DNA of 64,000 nt from Allobosea sp. LC85 (GCF_000735605.1 NZ_JPKG01000004.1:1-64000); one strand, 5' to 3'. Shown: positions 53,499 through 61,590, numbered from the stretch's first letter. The notes: generated from the sequence alone by a model not told the origin. Numbers and translations are program-made.

Positions 53499-53525
53499 CG
53501 TCCCGTCGCAGCCTGCGACGGGACG
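53499..53525. terminator. Perfect 12-bp hairpin between catA and benD
   Basis: CGTCCCGTCGCA (53499-53510) and its exact complement (53514-53525) enclose a three-base loop. Neither side has a T-run. Located between catA stop and benD start in the same operon, it could be an attenuator, a partial terminator or an RNA-stabilising structure that sets lower expression of benD and BKACE. Confidence 0.5.
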
Positions 53526-53572
53526 TCCTGGCCGCGCGATATAGCCGGGCGCAAGCCCGCGAGGCGAGGGCC

Positions 53573-54502
53573 TCAGCCGGCGGTGACGTGGGCGCGGCTG
53601 ACCTGCGTCTGCGGCACGCCCTCGCGCTCCTTCGTCAGCACGATGTCGAAGGTCGTGCGGGCGAACGGGCGGTTCAGCCCGGCATTGCGGATCGCGTCTG
53701 CGTCGACGACGCGGTCCAGCGTGACGACGAGCTCGTCGCGGGTGCCGAAGGCGAAGTCCGTGTAGAGATATTTGTCGCCGGTGAAGTTGAACTGCGTCGT
53801 CAGCTGGCGGTGGCCCGGCGCCGAAATGAAGTAGTGGACATGGGCCGGGCGTTCCGCATGCCGGCCGAGCGCGGTCATCAGCTGGCGTGTCGCGCTTTCC
53901 GGCGGGCAGCCATAGCCGTTCGGCACGATCGTGCGCGCGCGATAGCGGCCCTGCTCATCCGTCTCGATGCGACGGCGCAGGTTATAGGGCGCCTGTTCGC
54001 CATCGATGAAGGAATATCCGCCCTTCGAATTGGCGTGCCAGAGGTCGACGATCGCACCAGTGATCGGCTTGCCGTCCTCGTCGGTGACCTGGCCTTCGAT
54101 GATGAAGATCTCACCCGGGTCGGTGCCGTCATCCATGCGGGCCTCGCCCTTGGAGATGGGCGCGCCGGGCACATAGAGCGGCCCTTCGATGGTGCGCATC
54201 GTGCCGCCCTTGAGGCCGGCAAGCCGTTCGGCCTCGTCGAGCCGCAGGTCGAGGAAATGCTCGAGCACGATGCCGGGGACGAGCAGGCCGAGCTCGTCAT
54301 TCTTCGCGGCCTTGCCGATGAAGGCGACGGCTGCCCAGAATTCATCCATCGAGACGTCGCATTCGTCGATCGCCTGCATGATCCGGTAGAGCAGCTGGGC
54401 CGTGACGGCCTTGGTGCGCTGGTCGCCCTTGTCATTGTCCATCCCGGCCGCGCGGGCGGCGAGATCCTTCTTGTCCTCGTCGGAGATCAGGTTGATGGGC
54501 AT
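53573..54502 (-). CDS. catA: Catechol 1,2-dioxygenase
   Basis: 309 residues with an N-terminal helical dimerisation domain (about 1-105) and an intradiol dioxygenase core. The four Fe(III) ligands are visible: Tyr in GGYSF, Tyr in NGYGCPP, and two His in ERPAHVHYF. GPLYVPGAP is the family lead-in. It cleaves catechol to cis,cis-muconate in the cytoplasm. It follows catC by 57 bp in the order catB, catC, catA. Confidence 0.93.
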   Translation of the reverse strand: MPINLISDEDKKDLAARAAGMDNDKGDQRTKAVTAQLLYRIMQAIDECDVSMDEFWAAVAFIGKAAKNDELGLLVPGIVLEHFLDLRLDEAERLAGLKGGTMRTIEGPLYVPGAPISKGEARMDDGTDPGEIFIIEGQVTDEDGKPITGAIVDLWHANSKGGYSFIDGEQAPYNLRRRIETDEQGRYRARTIVPNGYGCPPESATRQLMTALGRHAERPAHVHYFISAPGHRQLTTQFNFTGDKYLYTDFAFGTRDELVVTLDRVVDADAIRNAGLNRPFARTTFDIVLTKEREGVPQTQVSRAHVTAG

Positions 54503-54559
54503 GGCGGTTCCTCGTGTTCTGGTGATTGGCGGCCATTCCAGGGCCGCAGCCGTTGTTTG

Positions 54560-54850
54560 TCAGCGGTCGTCGTCATGCACGGACGAGGGGTGGCGGCAGA
54601 GCGCCGTGACCTTCACGTCCATGTAGGGGAAGAGAGGCAGCTCCGAGAGAATGTCGTGCAGGGCCTGCGGGCTCTCGACATCGAAGATGCTGGTGTTGGC
54701 ATAGCGTCCGGCATGGCGCCAGAGATGCCGCCAGAGACCGGCCCGCTGCAACTCCTGCGCACGCTTGCGCTCGCTCGCCTTCAGCGCGGTCGCCGTCTCG
54801 ACCGGCAGGTCGGGCGGGATCCGGACATCCATTTCAACCTGGAACAGCAT
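54560..54850 (-). CDS. catC: Muconolactone delta-isomerase
   Basis: The ATG at 54850 gives 96 residues, the standard CatC length, beginning MLFQVEMDVRIP. Typical parts are the KRAQELQRAGLWRHLWR helix, NTSIFDVES and LPLFPYMDVKVTAL. It converts muconolactone to 3-oxoadipate enol-lactone. It starts five bases after the catB stop. The open frame upstream of 54850 lies inside catB and is not translated. Confidence 0.92.
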   Translation of the reverse strand: MLFQVEMDVRIPPDLPVETATALKASERKRAQELQRAGLWRHLWRHAGRYANTSIFDVESPQALHDILSELPLFPYMDVKVTALCRHPSSVHDDDR

Positions 54851-54855
54851 GATTT

Positions 54856-56028
54856 TCAGAATCCCGTCTTGGCGCGTGGCAGCACATGGACCGAGCGCTC
54901 GGTGCGATCGCGCCGGAAGCGGCTCAGTTGTGCTTCGGAGACTGTCACGCCGAGCCCCGGTGCCGTCGGCACGGTGAGGCCGAAATCGGCATAATCGAGT
55001 GGCGTCTCGAGGATCTCCTCGGTCAGCAGCAGCGGGCCGAACAGCTCCGTGCCCCATTCCAGCTTGCCGATGGTCGAGAAGAGATGGGCCGAGGCCGCGG
55101 TGCCGATGCCGCCTTCCAGCATCGTCCCGCCATAGAGCCCGATGCCGGCGGCTTCCGCGATCGCTGCCACCTTGCCCGCGGCGAAGAGCCCACCGGATTG
55201 CTCGATCTTCAGCGCGAAGACATCGGCGCCCGCGAGGGCAGCGATGGCGAAGGCGGTCTCCGGACCGTTCAGCGCCTCGTCCGCCATGATCGCGACCGGC
55301 GTCTCGCGGGCCAGCCGGGCGAGCGCGCCGAGATTGCGGAATGCCACGGGTTGTTCGATGAGCTCGACACCCGCAGCCGCGAGCGCCGGCAGCATCGCCG
55401 ACGCCGTCGCTTCCGACCAGGCCTGGTTGATGTCGACCCGCACCGAGGCGCGGTCGCCGAGCGCGCGCTTGATCGCAGCCACATGCGCGACATTGGCGCC
55501 GGGGTCGCCCTTGCCGATCTTGAGCTTGAAGATGTTGTGGCGGCGGAGCGCCAGCATCTCTTCGGCTTCCGCGATGTCGCGCGCGGTATCGCCGCTCGCC
55601 AGCGTCCAGGCCACCGGCAGCCGATCATGCTGGCGGCCGCCGAGCAGTTCGGAGATCGGCAGTCCGACACGCTGCCCGAGTGCATCGAGCAGGGCCGTCT
55701 CGACCGCGCATTTGGCGAAATGATTGCCCTGGACCGACATGGCGATCGTCGCCATCGTCCGGGCGATGCGGTTCGGGTCGCCGGCGAGCAGGATCGGCGC
55801 GAGATAGGTATCGATCGCGAGCTTCATGCCCTCCGGGCTCTCGGGACCATAGGCCAGCCCGCCGATCGTGGTGCCTTCGCCGGTCCCGACCAGGCCGTCC
55901 GACATATGCAGCCGCACGATCATCACTGTCTGGCGATGCATCGTCGTCATCGCCAGCTGGTGCGGGCGGATGGTCGGCAGATCGACCAGAATCGTCTCGA
56001 CCTGTTGAATCCGCGGACCTTCAGACAC
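54856..56028 (-). CDS. catB: Muconate cycloisomerase
   Basis: 390 residues of the enolase superfamily. The KxK base pair is in FKLKIGKGD, metal ligands are in VRVDINQAW, LIEQPVA and MADEAL, and the opposite Lys is in FALKIEQSGG. It lactonises cis,cis-muconate to muconolactone. It is the first gene of the catB-catC-catA-benD-BKACE run. The ATAC-N7-GTAT box 78 bp upstream is the probable LysR target. Length and N-terminus fit CatB. Confidence 0.92.
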   Translation of the reverse strand: MSEGPRIQQVETILVDLPTIRPHQLAMTTMHRQTVMIVRLHMSDGLVGTGEGTTIGGLAYGPESPEGMKLAIDTYLAPILLAGDPNRIARTMATIAMSVQGNHFAKCAVETALLDALGQRVGLPISELLGGRQHDRLPVAWTLASGDTARDIAEAEEMLALRRHNIFKLKIGKGDPGANVAHVAAIKRALGDRASVRVDINQAWSEATASAMLPALAAAGVELIEQPVAFRNLGALARLARETPVAIMADEALNGPETAFAIAALAGADVFALKIEQSGGLFAAGKVAAIAEAAGIGLYGGTMLEGGIGTAASAHLFSTIGKLEWGTELFGPLLLTEEILETPLDYADFGLTVPTAPGLGVTVSEAQLSRFRRDRTERSVHVLPRAKTGF

Positions 56029-56105
56029 GTTTCGCTCCCATATTCATTGAAGCAAAGGCTAGGACGCGCCTTTCCCGGGGAACAGGATCGATTGGGTGTA
56101 TTTTG

Positions 56106-56120
56106 ATACCCGAAGGGTAT
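56106..56120 (-). promoter_or_regulatory. CatR/BenM-type LysR binding site upstream of catB
   Basis: ATACCCGAAGGGTAT fits the ATAC-N7-GTAT consensus of BenM/CatM-type regulators and is fully palindromic. It stands 78 bp before the catB start. A 43-bp block around it (56082-56124) agrees with 58769-58811 at about 35 of 43 positions. Confidence 0.75.
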
Positions 56121-56230
56121 GGAACCCGGTGACGGGCAGCCCTCCGCCAGTGGCTCGCATCAGCCACAAAAGGGGACGCGGCCGGCCTCTCGGCGGTCGC
56201 GTCCCCTGGTTGTTCTCGCGGCTTCGCCTA

Positions 56231-56278
56231 GATCACGCTGCGTTTGGACGATTTCGTCCAAATGCAGAAAACGTGATC
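56231..56278. repeat. Compound palindrome
   Basis: GATCACG (56231-56237) and CGTGATC (56272-56278) enclose an inner stem TTTGGACGA-TT-TCGTCCAAA. It lies directly beside the RIME-like repeat and may be its second half in a variant form. Confidence 0.65.
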
Positions 56279-56291
56279 GATTATAATAGTT

Positions 56292-56344
56292 TAGAGCATG
56301 CTTTATGCGAAAAAACCGTCACCACTTTTTCGCAGCATGCTCTA
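56292..56344. repeat. RIME-like palindromic repeat, copy 4
   Basis: TAGAGCATGC (56292-56301) pairs with GCATGCTCTA (56335-56344). Inside, GCGAAAAA pairs with TTTTTCGC around CCGTCACCAC, which on the other strand reads GTGGTGACGG, the AAGTGG...CGGTT signature of the other copies. Confidence 0.75.
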
Positions 56345-56367
56345 TGCCGGGCGCAGCTGAATGGGCC

Positions 56368-57738
56368 TTACCGGGTCGCCGGGGCGGCGGATGCGGGCGG
56401 GGGGAAGGCGAGGGCGGCGCCGGCCGCCGGCCGAACCGTCAGCGTCGCCAGGGCCGCGATCACCAGCGGAATGGCGAGCGTCATGAAGTAGCCGGAGGGA
56501 CCCGCGCCGGTCAGCAGCGTGCCGCCGATCGCGGAGCCGATGATCGCCCCCGAGCGGCCGACGCCGATGCCCCAGCCCGTGGCGGTTGCGCGCAGCTGGG
56601 TCGGGGAGGGGTTCGAGATCAGATAGTTCAGCACGAGCTGCTGGCCGCCGATGCCGAAGCCGGCAAGGGCGATGAGGGAGAAGACCAGCGGCCAGCGATC
56701 GCCCGCGAAACCCAGCCCGAGCGCAACCGCGATCCCGACGGCGAACATGCCGATCAGGAGCTTTCGCGGGTCGACCTTCGGCAGGAAGGACGAAAGCGGC
56801 AGGGCCATGATGATGAAGGCGGCGTTGACGACGACGGTGCCATAGGCGGCCTGGGCTTTTTCCAGGCCGAGCGTGGTGAGCGCGGTCGGCAGCCAGAGCA
56901 GCAGCAGGAACCAGGCGATCCAGTTGAACAGGTAGATGGCGGAGATCGCGATGGTGACGCCGCGATAGCCCGGCTCGAACAGGCCGGCGATCGAGCCGCC
57001 ATGGACGACCTTGCCGGTGCTGACGAGGCGCATCTGGTCGGGGATCGACTGGCCGGTCATCTGCCGAAGCAGGCGGCGCGCCTCGTCCTGCCTGTCGTTC
57101 TGCTTGCGCGAGACGAGATAGGCGGGCGATTCCGGCAGGAGGAAATAGGTGATGACCATCAGCCCGAGCGGCAGGATGCCGCCGACCAGGAAGATCCCGC
57201 GCCAGCCCAGGATGGGTAGCCAGCTCGCTGCGATCAGGCCGCCGAGCATGGCCCCGGCCGGCAGGCCGAGCAGCACCCCTGTGATCATCGTGCCGCGCCG
57301 GGAGGCGGGGCTGTATTCACCGGCCAGTGCCAGCAGCGAGGGCGTGGCCCCGCCCATGCCGAGGCCGATCAGGAAGCGCAGCACGATGATCTGCGTCGGC
57401 GAGGTGGCATAGGCGCCCATCAGGGAGAACACCCCGAACAGGAAGATGGCGATCAGGATCGCCTTGCGCCGGCCATAGCGGTCTCCGAAACTGCCGAGGC
57501 CGATCGCGCCGAGCGTCATGCCGATGGTGCTGGCGGTGATGACCCAGGTCAGGTCGGCGGCCTTCATGCCGAAATCCTGCGCGATCGCAGGCCCAATGAA
57601 GGCGATGGACTGGGTGTCGAAGCCGTCGAGCAGGGCGATGACGAAGCAGAGGGCGACGACGGCCCATCGGCGGCCCGTCATCGAGCCTGCATCGATGATG
57701 TCCTTGATGTCTTGCGTGCCGGTTGGTGGACTGGACAT
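56368..57738 (-). CDS. MFS aromatic acid:H+ symporter (BenK/PcaK-like)
   Basis: 456 residues, 12 membrane helices, AGGAG seven bases before the ATG. The AAHS group is indicated by LLDGFDTQSIAFIGPAI (helix 1 Asp), GSFGDRYGRRKAI (loop 2-3) and LGMGGATPSLLALAGEYSP. It should import benzoate, 4-hydroxybenzoate, muconate or a related acid. It lies nine bases behind pcaD and shares its promoter. Context favours a catechol-pathway precursor. Confidence 0.88.
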   Translation of the reverse strand: MSSPPTGTQDIKDIIDAGSMTGRRWAVVALCFVIALLDGFDTQSIAFIGPAIAQDFGMKAADLTWVITASTIGMTLGAIGLGSFGDRYGRRKAILIAIFLFGVFSLMGAYATSPTQIIVLRFLIGLGMGGATPSLLALAGEYSPASRRGTMITGVLLGLPAGAMLGGLIAASWLPILGWRGIFLVGGILPLGLMVITYFLLPESPAYLVSRKQNDRQDEARRLLRQMTGQSIPDQMRLVSTGKVVHGGSIAGLFEPGYRGVTIAISAIYLFNWIAWFLLLLWLPTALTTLGLEKAQAAYGTVVVNAAFIIMALPLSSFLPKVDPRKLLIGMFAVGIAVALGLGFAGDRWPLVFSLIALAGFGIGGQQLVLNYLISNPSPTQLRATATGWGIGVGRSGAIIGSAIGGTLLTGAGPSGYFMTLAIPLVIAALATLTVRPAAGAALAFPPPASAAPATR

Positions 57739-57747
57739 GGGCGCTCC

Positions 57748-58557
57748 TCAGATTTGTGATTTTTGTGGGTATGAACGGGAGAGATCGCGCCTCAGCTCGG
57801 CTGCGACGCGCTCGGCCTGCTCGATTGCGAGCAGGTGGGCGGCAGGCGAGAGCACGACGAGGCGTGAGCCGGCGATGCCCGCTTGCAGGGCTTCAGCCAT
57901 CGCGACCGGCGTCGCCGGGTCCTCGCGGCCGGCGATCACGGTCGTGGGAGCACTCACCCGCTGCAGTAGCGGGCGCAGATCCATCCGGCCGATCGCCTCG
58001 CAGCAGGCGGCGTAGCCGTCCCGGTCGATGGCGGCGAACTCTTCCGCCACCGCGTCAGTGGCGCCGTGATGGGCGTCGCGGAAGCCCGAGGTGAACCAGC
58101 GCTCCATCGTGGCCGCGAGAATCGCCTGCGTGCCGTCGCGCCGCACCAGCCCGGCACGCTCCTCCCAGGCCTCGCGCGTCGGCATATAGGCTGTCGTCGC
58201 CATCAGGGTGAGGCCGGCAAGACGTGTCGGGTGCCGCGCGGCAAAAGCCTGGCCGATCATCCCGCCAAGCGAGAGGCCGGCGACATGGGCGCGCGTCAGG
58301 TCGAGATGGTCGAGCAGGGCGACAAGATCATCGGCAAGATCGGCGATCTCGAAGGGCGAGGGGTCGTGGTTCGAGCCGCCATGGCCGCGGGTGTCGTAAC
58401 GCACGCAGCGATATTCAGCGGAGAGTTCGCTGGCGATGGCGTCCCACATTCGATGCGTGGTGCCGAGCGAATTGGAGAAGACGAGCACCGGCGCAGAGCC
58501 CGGCCCCGTGACCGTGTAGAACAGGCGCAGGCCCGGTCCGGTTTCGAGATAGGGCAT
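57748..58557 (-). CDS. pcaD: 3-oxoadipate enol-lactonase
   Basis: 269 residues, alpha/beta hydrolase. Oxyanion region FSNSLGTTHRMWD (the NSLGT motif of PcaD/CatD), nucleophile in GLSLGGMIGQ, acid in GREDPATP, His in SPAAHLLAIEQ. It opens the enol-lactone made by CatC to 3-oxoadipate. It is separated from the LysR box by about 235 bp holding two tiny overlapping reading frames. The stop of one is two bases from the pcaD ATG. Confidence 0.9.
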   Translation of the reverse strand: MPYLETGPGLRLFYTVTGPGSAPVLVFSNSLGTTHRMWDAIASELSAEYRCVRYDTRGHGGSNHDPSPFEIADLADDLVALLDHLDLTRAHVAGLSLGGMIGQAFAARHPTRLAGLTLMATTAYMPTREAWEERAGLVRRDGTQAILAATMERWFTSGFRDAHHGATDAVAEEFAAIDRDGYAACCEAIGRMDLRPLLQRVSAPTTVIAGREDPATPVAMAEALQAGIAGSRLVVLSPAAHLLAIEQAERVAAELRRDLSRSYPQKSQI

Positions 58558-58559
58558 GA

Positions 58560-58661
58560 TCAGGCCCGCCGGCTTCGGCGACGGCGTCCGAACAGGGGCG
58601 TCGACGACGTGCTTTTCGCAAGCCGCGCTGGCGCGGGCCGCAACGGTTCGATCTCAGACAT
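58560..58661 (-). CDS. 33-codon reading frame coupled to pcaD
   Basis: An ATG at 58661 with GGAGAG just upstream gives MSEIEPLRPAPARLAKSTSS and a basic end (GRRRRSRRA). The TGA is two bases before the pcaD ATG, so ribosomes finishing it could restart on pcaD. No family is recognised. It may be a leader peptide or the stump of a lost gene. Confidence 0.35.
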   Translation of the reverse strand: MSEIEPLRPAPARLAKSTSSTPLFGRRRRSRRA

Positions 58662-58710
58662 GGCTCTCCGGCGGCTCTGACGGCCAGCTCGGTTCGCGGC
58701 GGAGCGTCAT
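58654..58710 (-). CDS. 18-codon reading frame in the pcaD leader
   Basis: GCAGGAGA directly precedes the ATG at 58710. The product is MTLRREPSWPSEPPESHV. Its TGA overlaps the ATG region of the next small frame, making a chain of coupled starts towards pcaD. Real translation is unproven. Confidence 0.25.
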   Translation of the reverse strand: MTLRREPSWPSEPPESHV

Positions 58711-58792
58711 TCTCCTGCGCGAACGCTTCTTCCCTGCTTGTCAGGCTAGGCAGGCATGACGCCGCTGGACAGGATCGTTTTGGTGTAAATTA

Positions 58793-58807
58793 ATACCCTT
58801 ACGGTAT
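58793..58807. promoter_or_regulatory. CatR/BenM-type LysR binding site between pcaD and the LysR gene
   Basis: ATACCCTTACGGTAT is a second ATAC-N7-GTAT box, in the divergent region between pcaD (minus) and the LysR gene (plus). The flanking block 58769-58811 matches the one at catB in the same orientation relative to the minus-strand operons. It probably serves activation of pcaD/MFS and autoregulation of the LysR gene. Confidence 0.75.
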
Positions 58808-58937
58808 GGAAGCCGCTTCCCTGCCGATGCGGCGCGGAGCCGGGGCATTCGCCCGCGAGGATGTGACGACCGCCACGATGGCGGTCTCCGGGATGCGGCC
58901 GCCTGCATCGATCGGAGAGCGGGAGGAGCAGGCAGCG

Positions 58938-59804
58938 ATGGATCTGCGTCATCTGCGCTATTTCACGACCGTCGCCGCCGAAGGCTCGTTCAGCCGCGCG
59001 GCCGAGAAGCTCCATATCGCCCAGCCGCCGCTGAGCCGGCAGATTCAGCAACTGGAGGAGGAGCTTGGCGTGCGCCTGCTCGATCGTGGCCGGCCGATCA
59101 CGATGACCGAGGCTGGGCGCTATCTCTTCGAGCAGGGGCAACAGGTGCTGCAGCGCGTCGAGGAGATGAGCGCCATGACGACGCGCATCGGCAAGCGCCT
59201 GGTGCTGCAGTTCAATGTCGGCTTCGTCGCCTCGACGCTCTACGACACGCTGCCGCAATTGATCCGCGATTTTCGCATCCTGGTGCCGGATGTGGAGGTG
59301 CAGCTCCTCGAGATGACGACGCTGGAGCAGATTTCCGCGTTGAAGGACGGTCGCATCGATGTCGGCTTCGGGCGGCTGCGCTTCGATGACGACATGCTGG
59401 TGCGCAAGGTGCTGCGCGAGGAAGGATTATGCGTGGCGGTCGGTTCGACCCATGCGCTGCCGAGAAGCGGCCGGAAGCCGAAGCTGGCGGATCTCGAGGC
59501 GGAGCCGCTGATCCTGTATCCGAAGGCGCCCCGGCCGAGCTATGCCGACCAGGTCCTGTCCTTCTATCGCGAGGCCGGGGTCAGGCCGCGCATCGGCATG
59601 GAGGTCCGGGACGTGCAGACCGCGCTCGGCCTCGTCGCCTCCGGGGTTGGAATTTGCGTGGTCCCGGCCTCGGTCCGGCGCTTCGGCCGCGACGATGTCC
59701 AGTTCCTCGATCTCGATGAAAGGTTCACCAGCCCCATCATCGTCAGCTACCGCCGGAACGACACCTCGGTCCTGCTGCAGCAGATCATCGACCTGGCGGG
59801 CTGA
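58938..59804 (+). CDS. catR: LysR-family regulator, CatR/CatM-like
   Basis: The ATG at 58938 begins the canonical MDLRHLRYFTTVAAEGSFSR; an in-frame ATG at 58806 would add 44 unlikely residues and overlaps the operator. 288 residues: winged helix-turn-helix (AAEKLHIAQPPLSRQIQQLE) and a substrate-binding-like effector domain. Homologues sense cis,cis-muconate and activate cat genes. Two boxes of the matching type are present at the two structural operons. Confidence 0.88.
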   Translation: MDLRHLRYFTTVAAEGSFSRAAEKLHIAQPPLSRQIQQLEEELGVRLLDRGRPITMTEAGRYLFEQGQQVLQRVEEMSAMTTRIGKRLVLQFNVGFVASTLYDTLPQLIRDFRILVPDVEVQLLEMTTLEQISALKDGRIDVGFGRLRFDDDMLVRKVLREEGLCVAVGSTHALPRSGRKPKLADLEAEPLILYPKAPRPSYADQVLSFYREAGVRPRIGMEVRDVQTALGLVASGVGICVVPASVRRFGRDDVQFLDLDERFTSPIIVSYRRNDTSVLLQQIIDLAG

Positions 59805-59841
59805 GGGACGTCATGACCGCACATTCATGTTGCTTGTCTAT

Positions 59842-60630
59842 CTAAGGAGCCGATCGTTTCTGCCCGCTCATCGCCAGCAGCACGAGCAGGAATGACGCCG
59901 CCGTCAGCAAGGTCGAGATCGAGGCTATGGTCGGGTCGATCTCGTCGCGCAGCGCCGTGAACATCCGCTTCGTCAGAGGCTGGTACTGACCGCCTGAAAT
60001 GAACAGCGCGATGATGGTCTCGTCGATCGCCGAAATGAACGCGAAGATCCCACCGGCGAAGACGCTGGCCTTGATCTGTGGCAGCGTCACCGCGAGGAAG
60101 GCGCGCAGGCGGTTCATGCCGAGACTGCGTGCGACCATCTCCTGCGTCGGGTCGAAACTCTGCAGCCCTGCCACGACCGAGGTAATCACAAAGGGCAGGC
60201 CGAGCATGACGTTTGCCAGGACGAGCCCAGTCAATGTCGAGATCAACCCGACCCGGGCGTAGACGAAGAAGATGCCGATCGCGATGATGATGATCGGCAC
60301 GATCAGCGGCAGCATCAGCATCAGATGCAGAACCCGCATCAACCGGCCGGTGCCGTTGCTGATGGCGTAAGCCGCCGCCACCCCCAGCGGCGTTGCGATC
60401 AGCACGGTCAGCACCCCGATCATCAGGCTCATGCGTGTCGCCTGCATCCAGTTCGGGTTGCCGAAATACTCGGCGTACCAGCGCAGGGAGAAGGAGGGCG
60501 GCGGAAAGGTGAGGAAGCGCGTGCCGGAGAACGACATCGGCACGATGATCAGCAGCGGCAAGATCAGGTAGATCAAGACCAGCGCTACGAAGGCGCCGAA
60601 CATGATGCGCGGCAGAAGTGGCTGTTTCAT
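59842..60630 (-). CDS. Spermidine/putrescine-type ABC permease (PotC-like)
   Basis: The ATG at 60630 overlaps the stop of the preceding permease gene (ATGA). 262 residues, six helices, with an EAA-type loop (ARSLGMNRLRAFLAVTLPQI). PotC-type segments include FPPPSFSLRWYAEYFGNPNW. It forms the channel with the PotB-like partner. The ORF extension to 60735 is a shadow of the other permease. It is the last gene of the operon, convergent with catR. Confidence 0.9.
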   Translation of the reverse strand: MKQPLLPRIMFGAFVALVLIYLILPLLIIVPMSFSGTRFLTFPPPSFSLRWYAEYFGNPNWMQATRMSLMIGVLTVLIATPLGVAAAYAISNGTGRLMRVLHLMLMLPLIVPIIIIAIGIFFVYARVGLISTLTGLVLANVMLGLPFVITSVVAGLQSFDPTQEMVARSLGMNRLRAFLAVTLPQIKASVFAGGIFAFISAIDETIIALFISGGQYQPLTKRMFTALRDEIDPTIASISTLLTAASFLLVLLAMSGQKRSAP

Positions 60631-61490
60631 TTCTGCCCCAGCATCTTGTCGAGCGGGATGATCCGCCCGACGGCGATGAAAATCGCCAGCACGCAGACGA
60701 GCAGCACGACGCCGACCGCGCTCGCTGCGCCCCACTGGTTGTAGAGTTCCACATTCCGGCTCACGACCATCGAGATCATGATCGTGCGGCCGCCACCCAG
60801 CAGTTCGGGCGTGATGTAGAAGCCCAGCGTCAGGACAAAGACGAGTGTCAGCCCGGCGATGACGCCGGGCAACGACAATGGCAGAAAGATGCGCAGGAAG
60901 CTGTGAAGCGGCCCACCGCCCAGGCTCGCGCCGGCGAGCATGAGTTCGCGGGGGATTTTCTGCATGGTCGAATAGAGCGGCAGCACCATGAATGGCAGCA
61001 GGATATGGACTGTCGCGATCACCGTGCCGAGTTCGTTATGGACCAGCGCGAGCGGCTCGCCGATCAGCCCGAAGCGCTCCAGCACCTGATTGGCGACGCC
61101 CGTGCGCTGCAGCAGGACGAGCCAGGCATAGGCGCGCACCAGAACGCTGGTCCAGAACGGCAGGATCACGAAGCTCAGGATCAGCACGTCCCAGGGACGC
61201 CTGACATGGGCCGCGGCATAGGCTACGGGATAGCCGAGGATCAGCGTCAGCAGCGTGACCATCAGCGCGATGCGAAAGGTCAGCATGAAGCTGCGCCAGT
61301 AGATGTCCTCGCTGAAGATCCGGCGATAGTTCTCCAGCGTGAAGCCGTTGTCATAGAAGGACTGGCCCATCAGCCAGCCCACAGGCAGCACGACGAGCGC
61401 CACGATCACGATCACGGCCGGCGAGGCGAGCAGGAGCATCAGCCCCTGTTCGCGGCGCCGGTAGCGGTCGGAAGGGTCGATGGCGCTCAT
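60627..61490 (-). CDS. Spermidine/putrescine-type ABC permease (PotB-like)
   Basis: 287 residues from the ATG at 61490. Six helices, an EAA-type loop (AGASLGGGPLHSFLRIFLPLSLPG) and an N-terminal basic stretch before helix 1. It is paired with the PotC-like protein encoded next. About 100 bp separate it from the binding-protein gene, and that gap contains a palindromic repeat. Confidence 0.88.
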   Translation of the reverse strand: MSAIDPSDRYRRREQGLMLLLASPAVIVIVALVVLPVGWLMGQSFYDNGFTLENYRRIFSEDIYWRSFMLTFRIALMVTLLTLILGYPVAYAAAHVRRPWDVLILSFVILPFWTSVLVRAYAWLVLLQRTGVANQVLERFGLIGEPLALVHNELGTVIATVHILLPFMVLPLYSTMQKIPRELMLAGASLGGGPLHSFLRIFLPLSLPGVIAGLTLVFVLTLGFYITPELLGGGRTIMISMVVSRNVELYNQWGAASAVGVVLLVCVLAIFIAVGRIIPLDKMLGQK

Positions 61491-61506
61491 CCTGTCTCTC
61501 CCGTCA

Positions 61507-61527
61507 TGCTCGGGCCTGACCCGAGCA
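61507..61527. repeat. TGCTCGGG palindrome (REP-like)
   Basis: TGCTCGGG (61507-61514) and CCCGAGCA (61520-61527) with a five-base loop, in the context CGTCATGCTCGGGCCTGACC. The wording is a common intergenic repeat in Hyphomicrobiales. In the operon it lies between binding protein and permease genes and may limit read-through or shield the upstream mRNA. Confidence 0.6.
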
Positions 61528-61590
61528 TCTCCTCCAAGAGGGTCTCGGCTCCGCCTTGGGCGCGACCCGAGCCTGATGCCGTGTGCGCGG

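Larger units (their letters stand above)
56029..56367. other. Intergenic between catB and the MFS gene: promoter and palindromes
   Basis: It contains the catB promoter with its LysR box (56106-56120), then a palindrome (56231-56278) and a RIME-like repeat (56292-56344) that lies just beyond the stop of the MFS gene. No gene seen. Confidence 0.6.
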
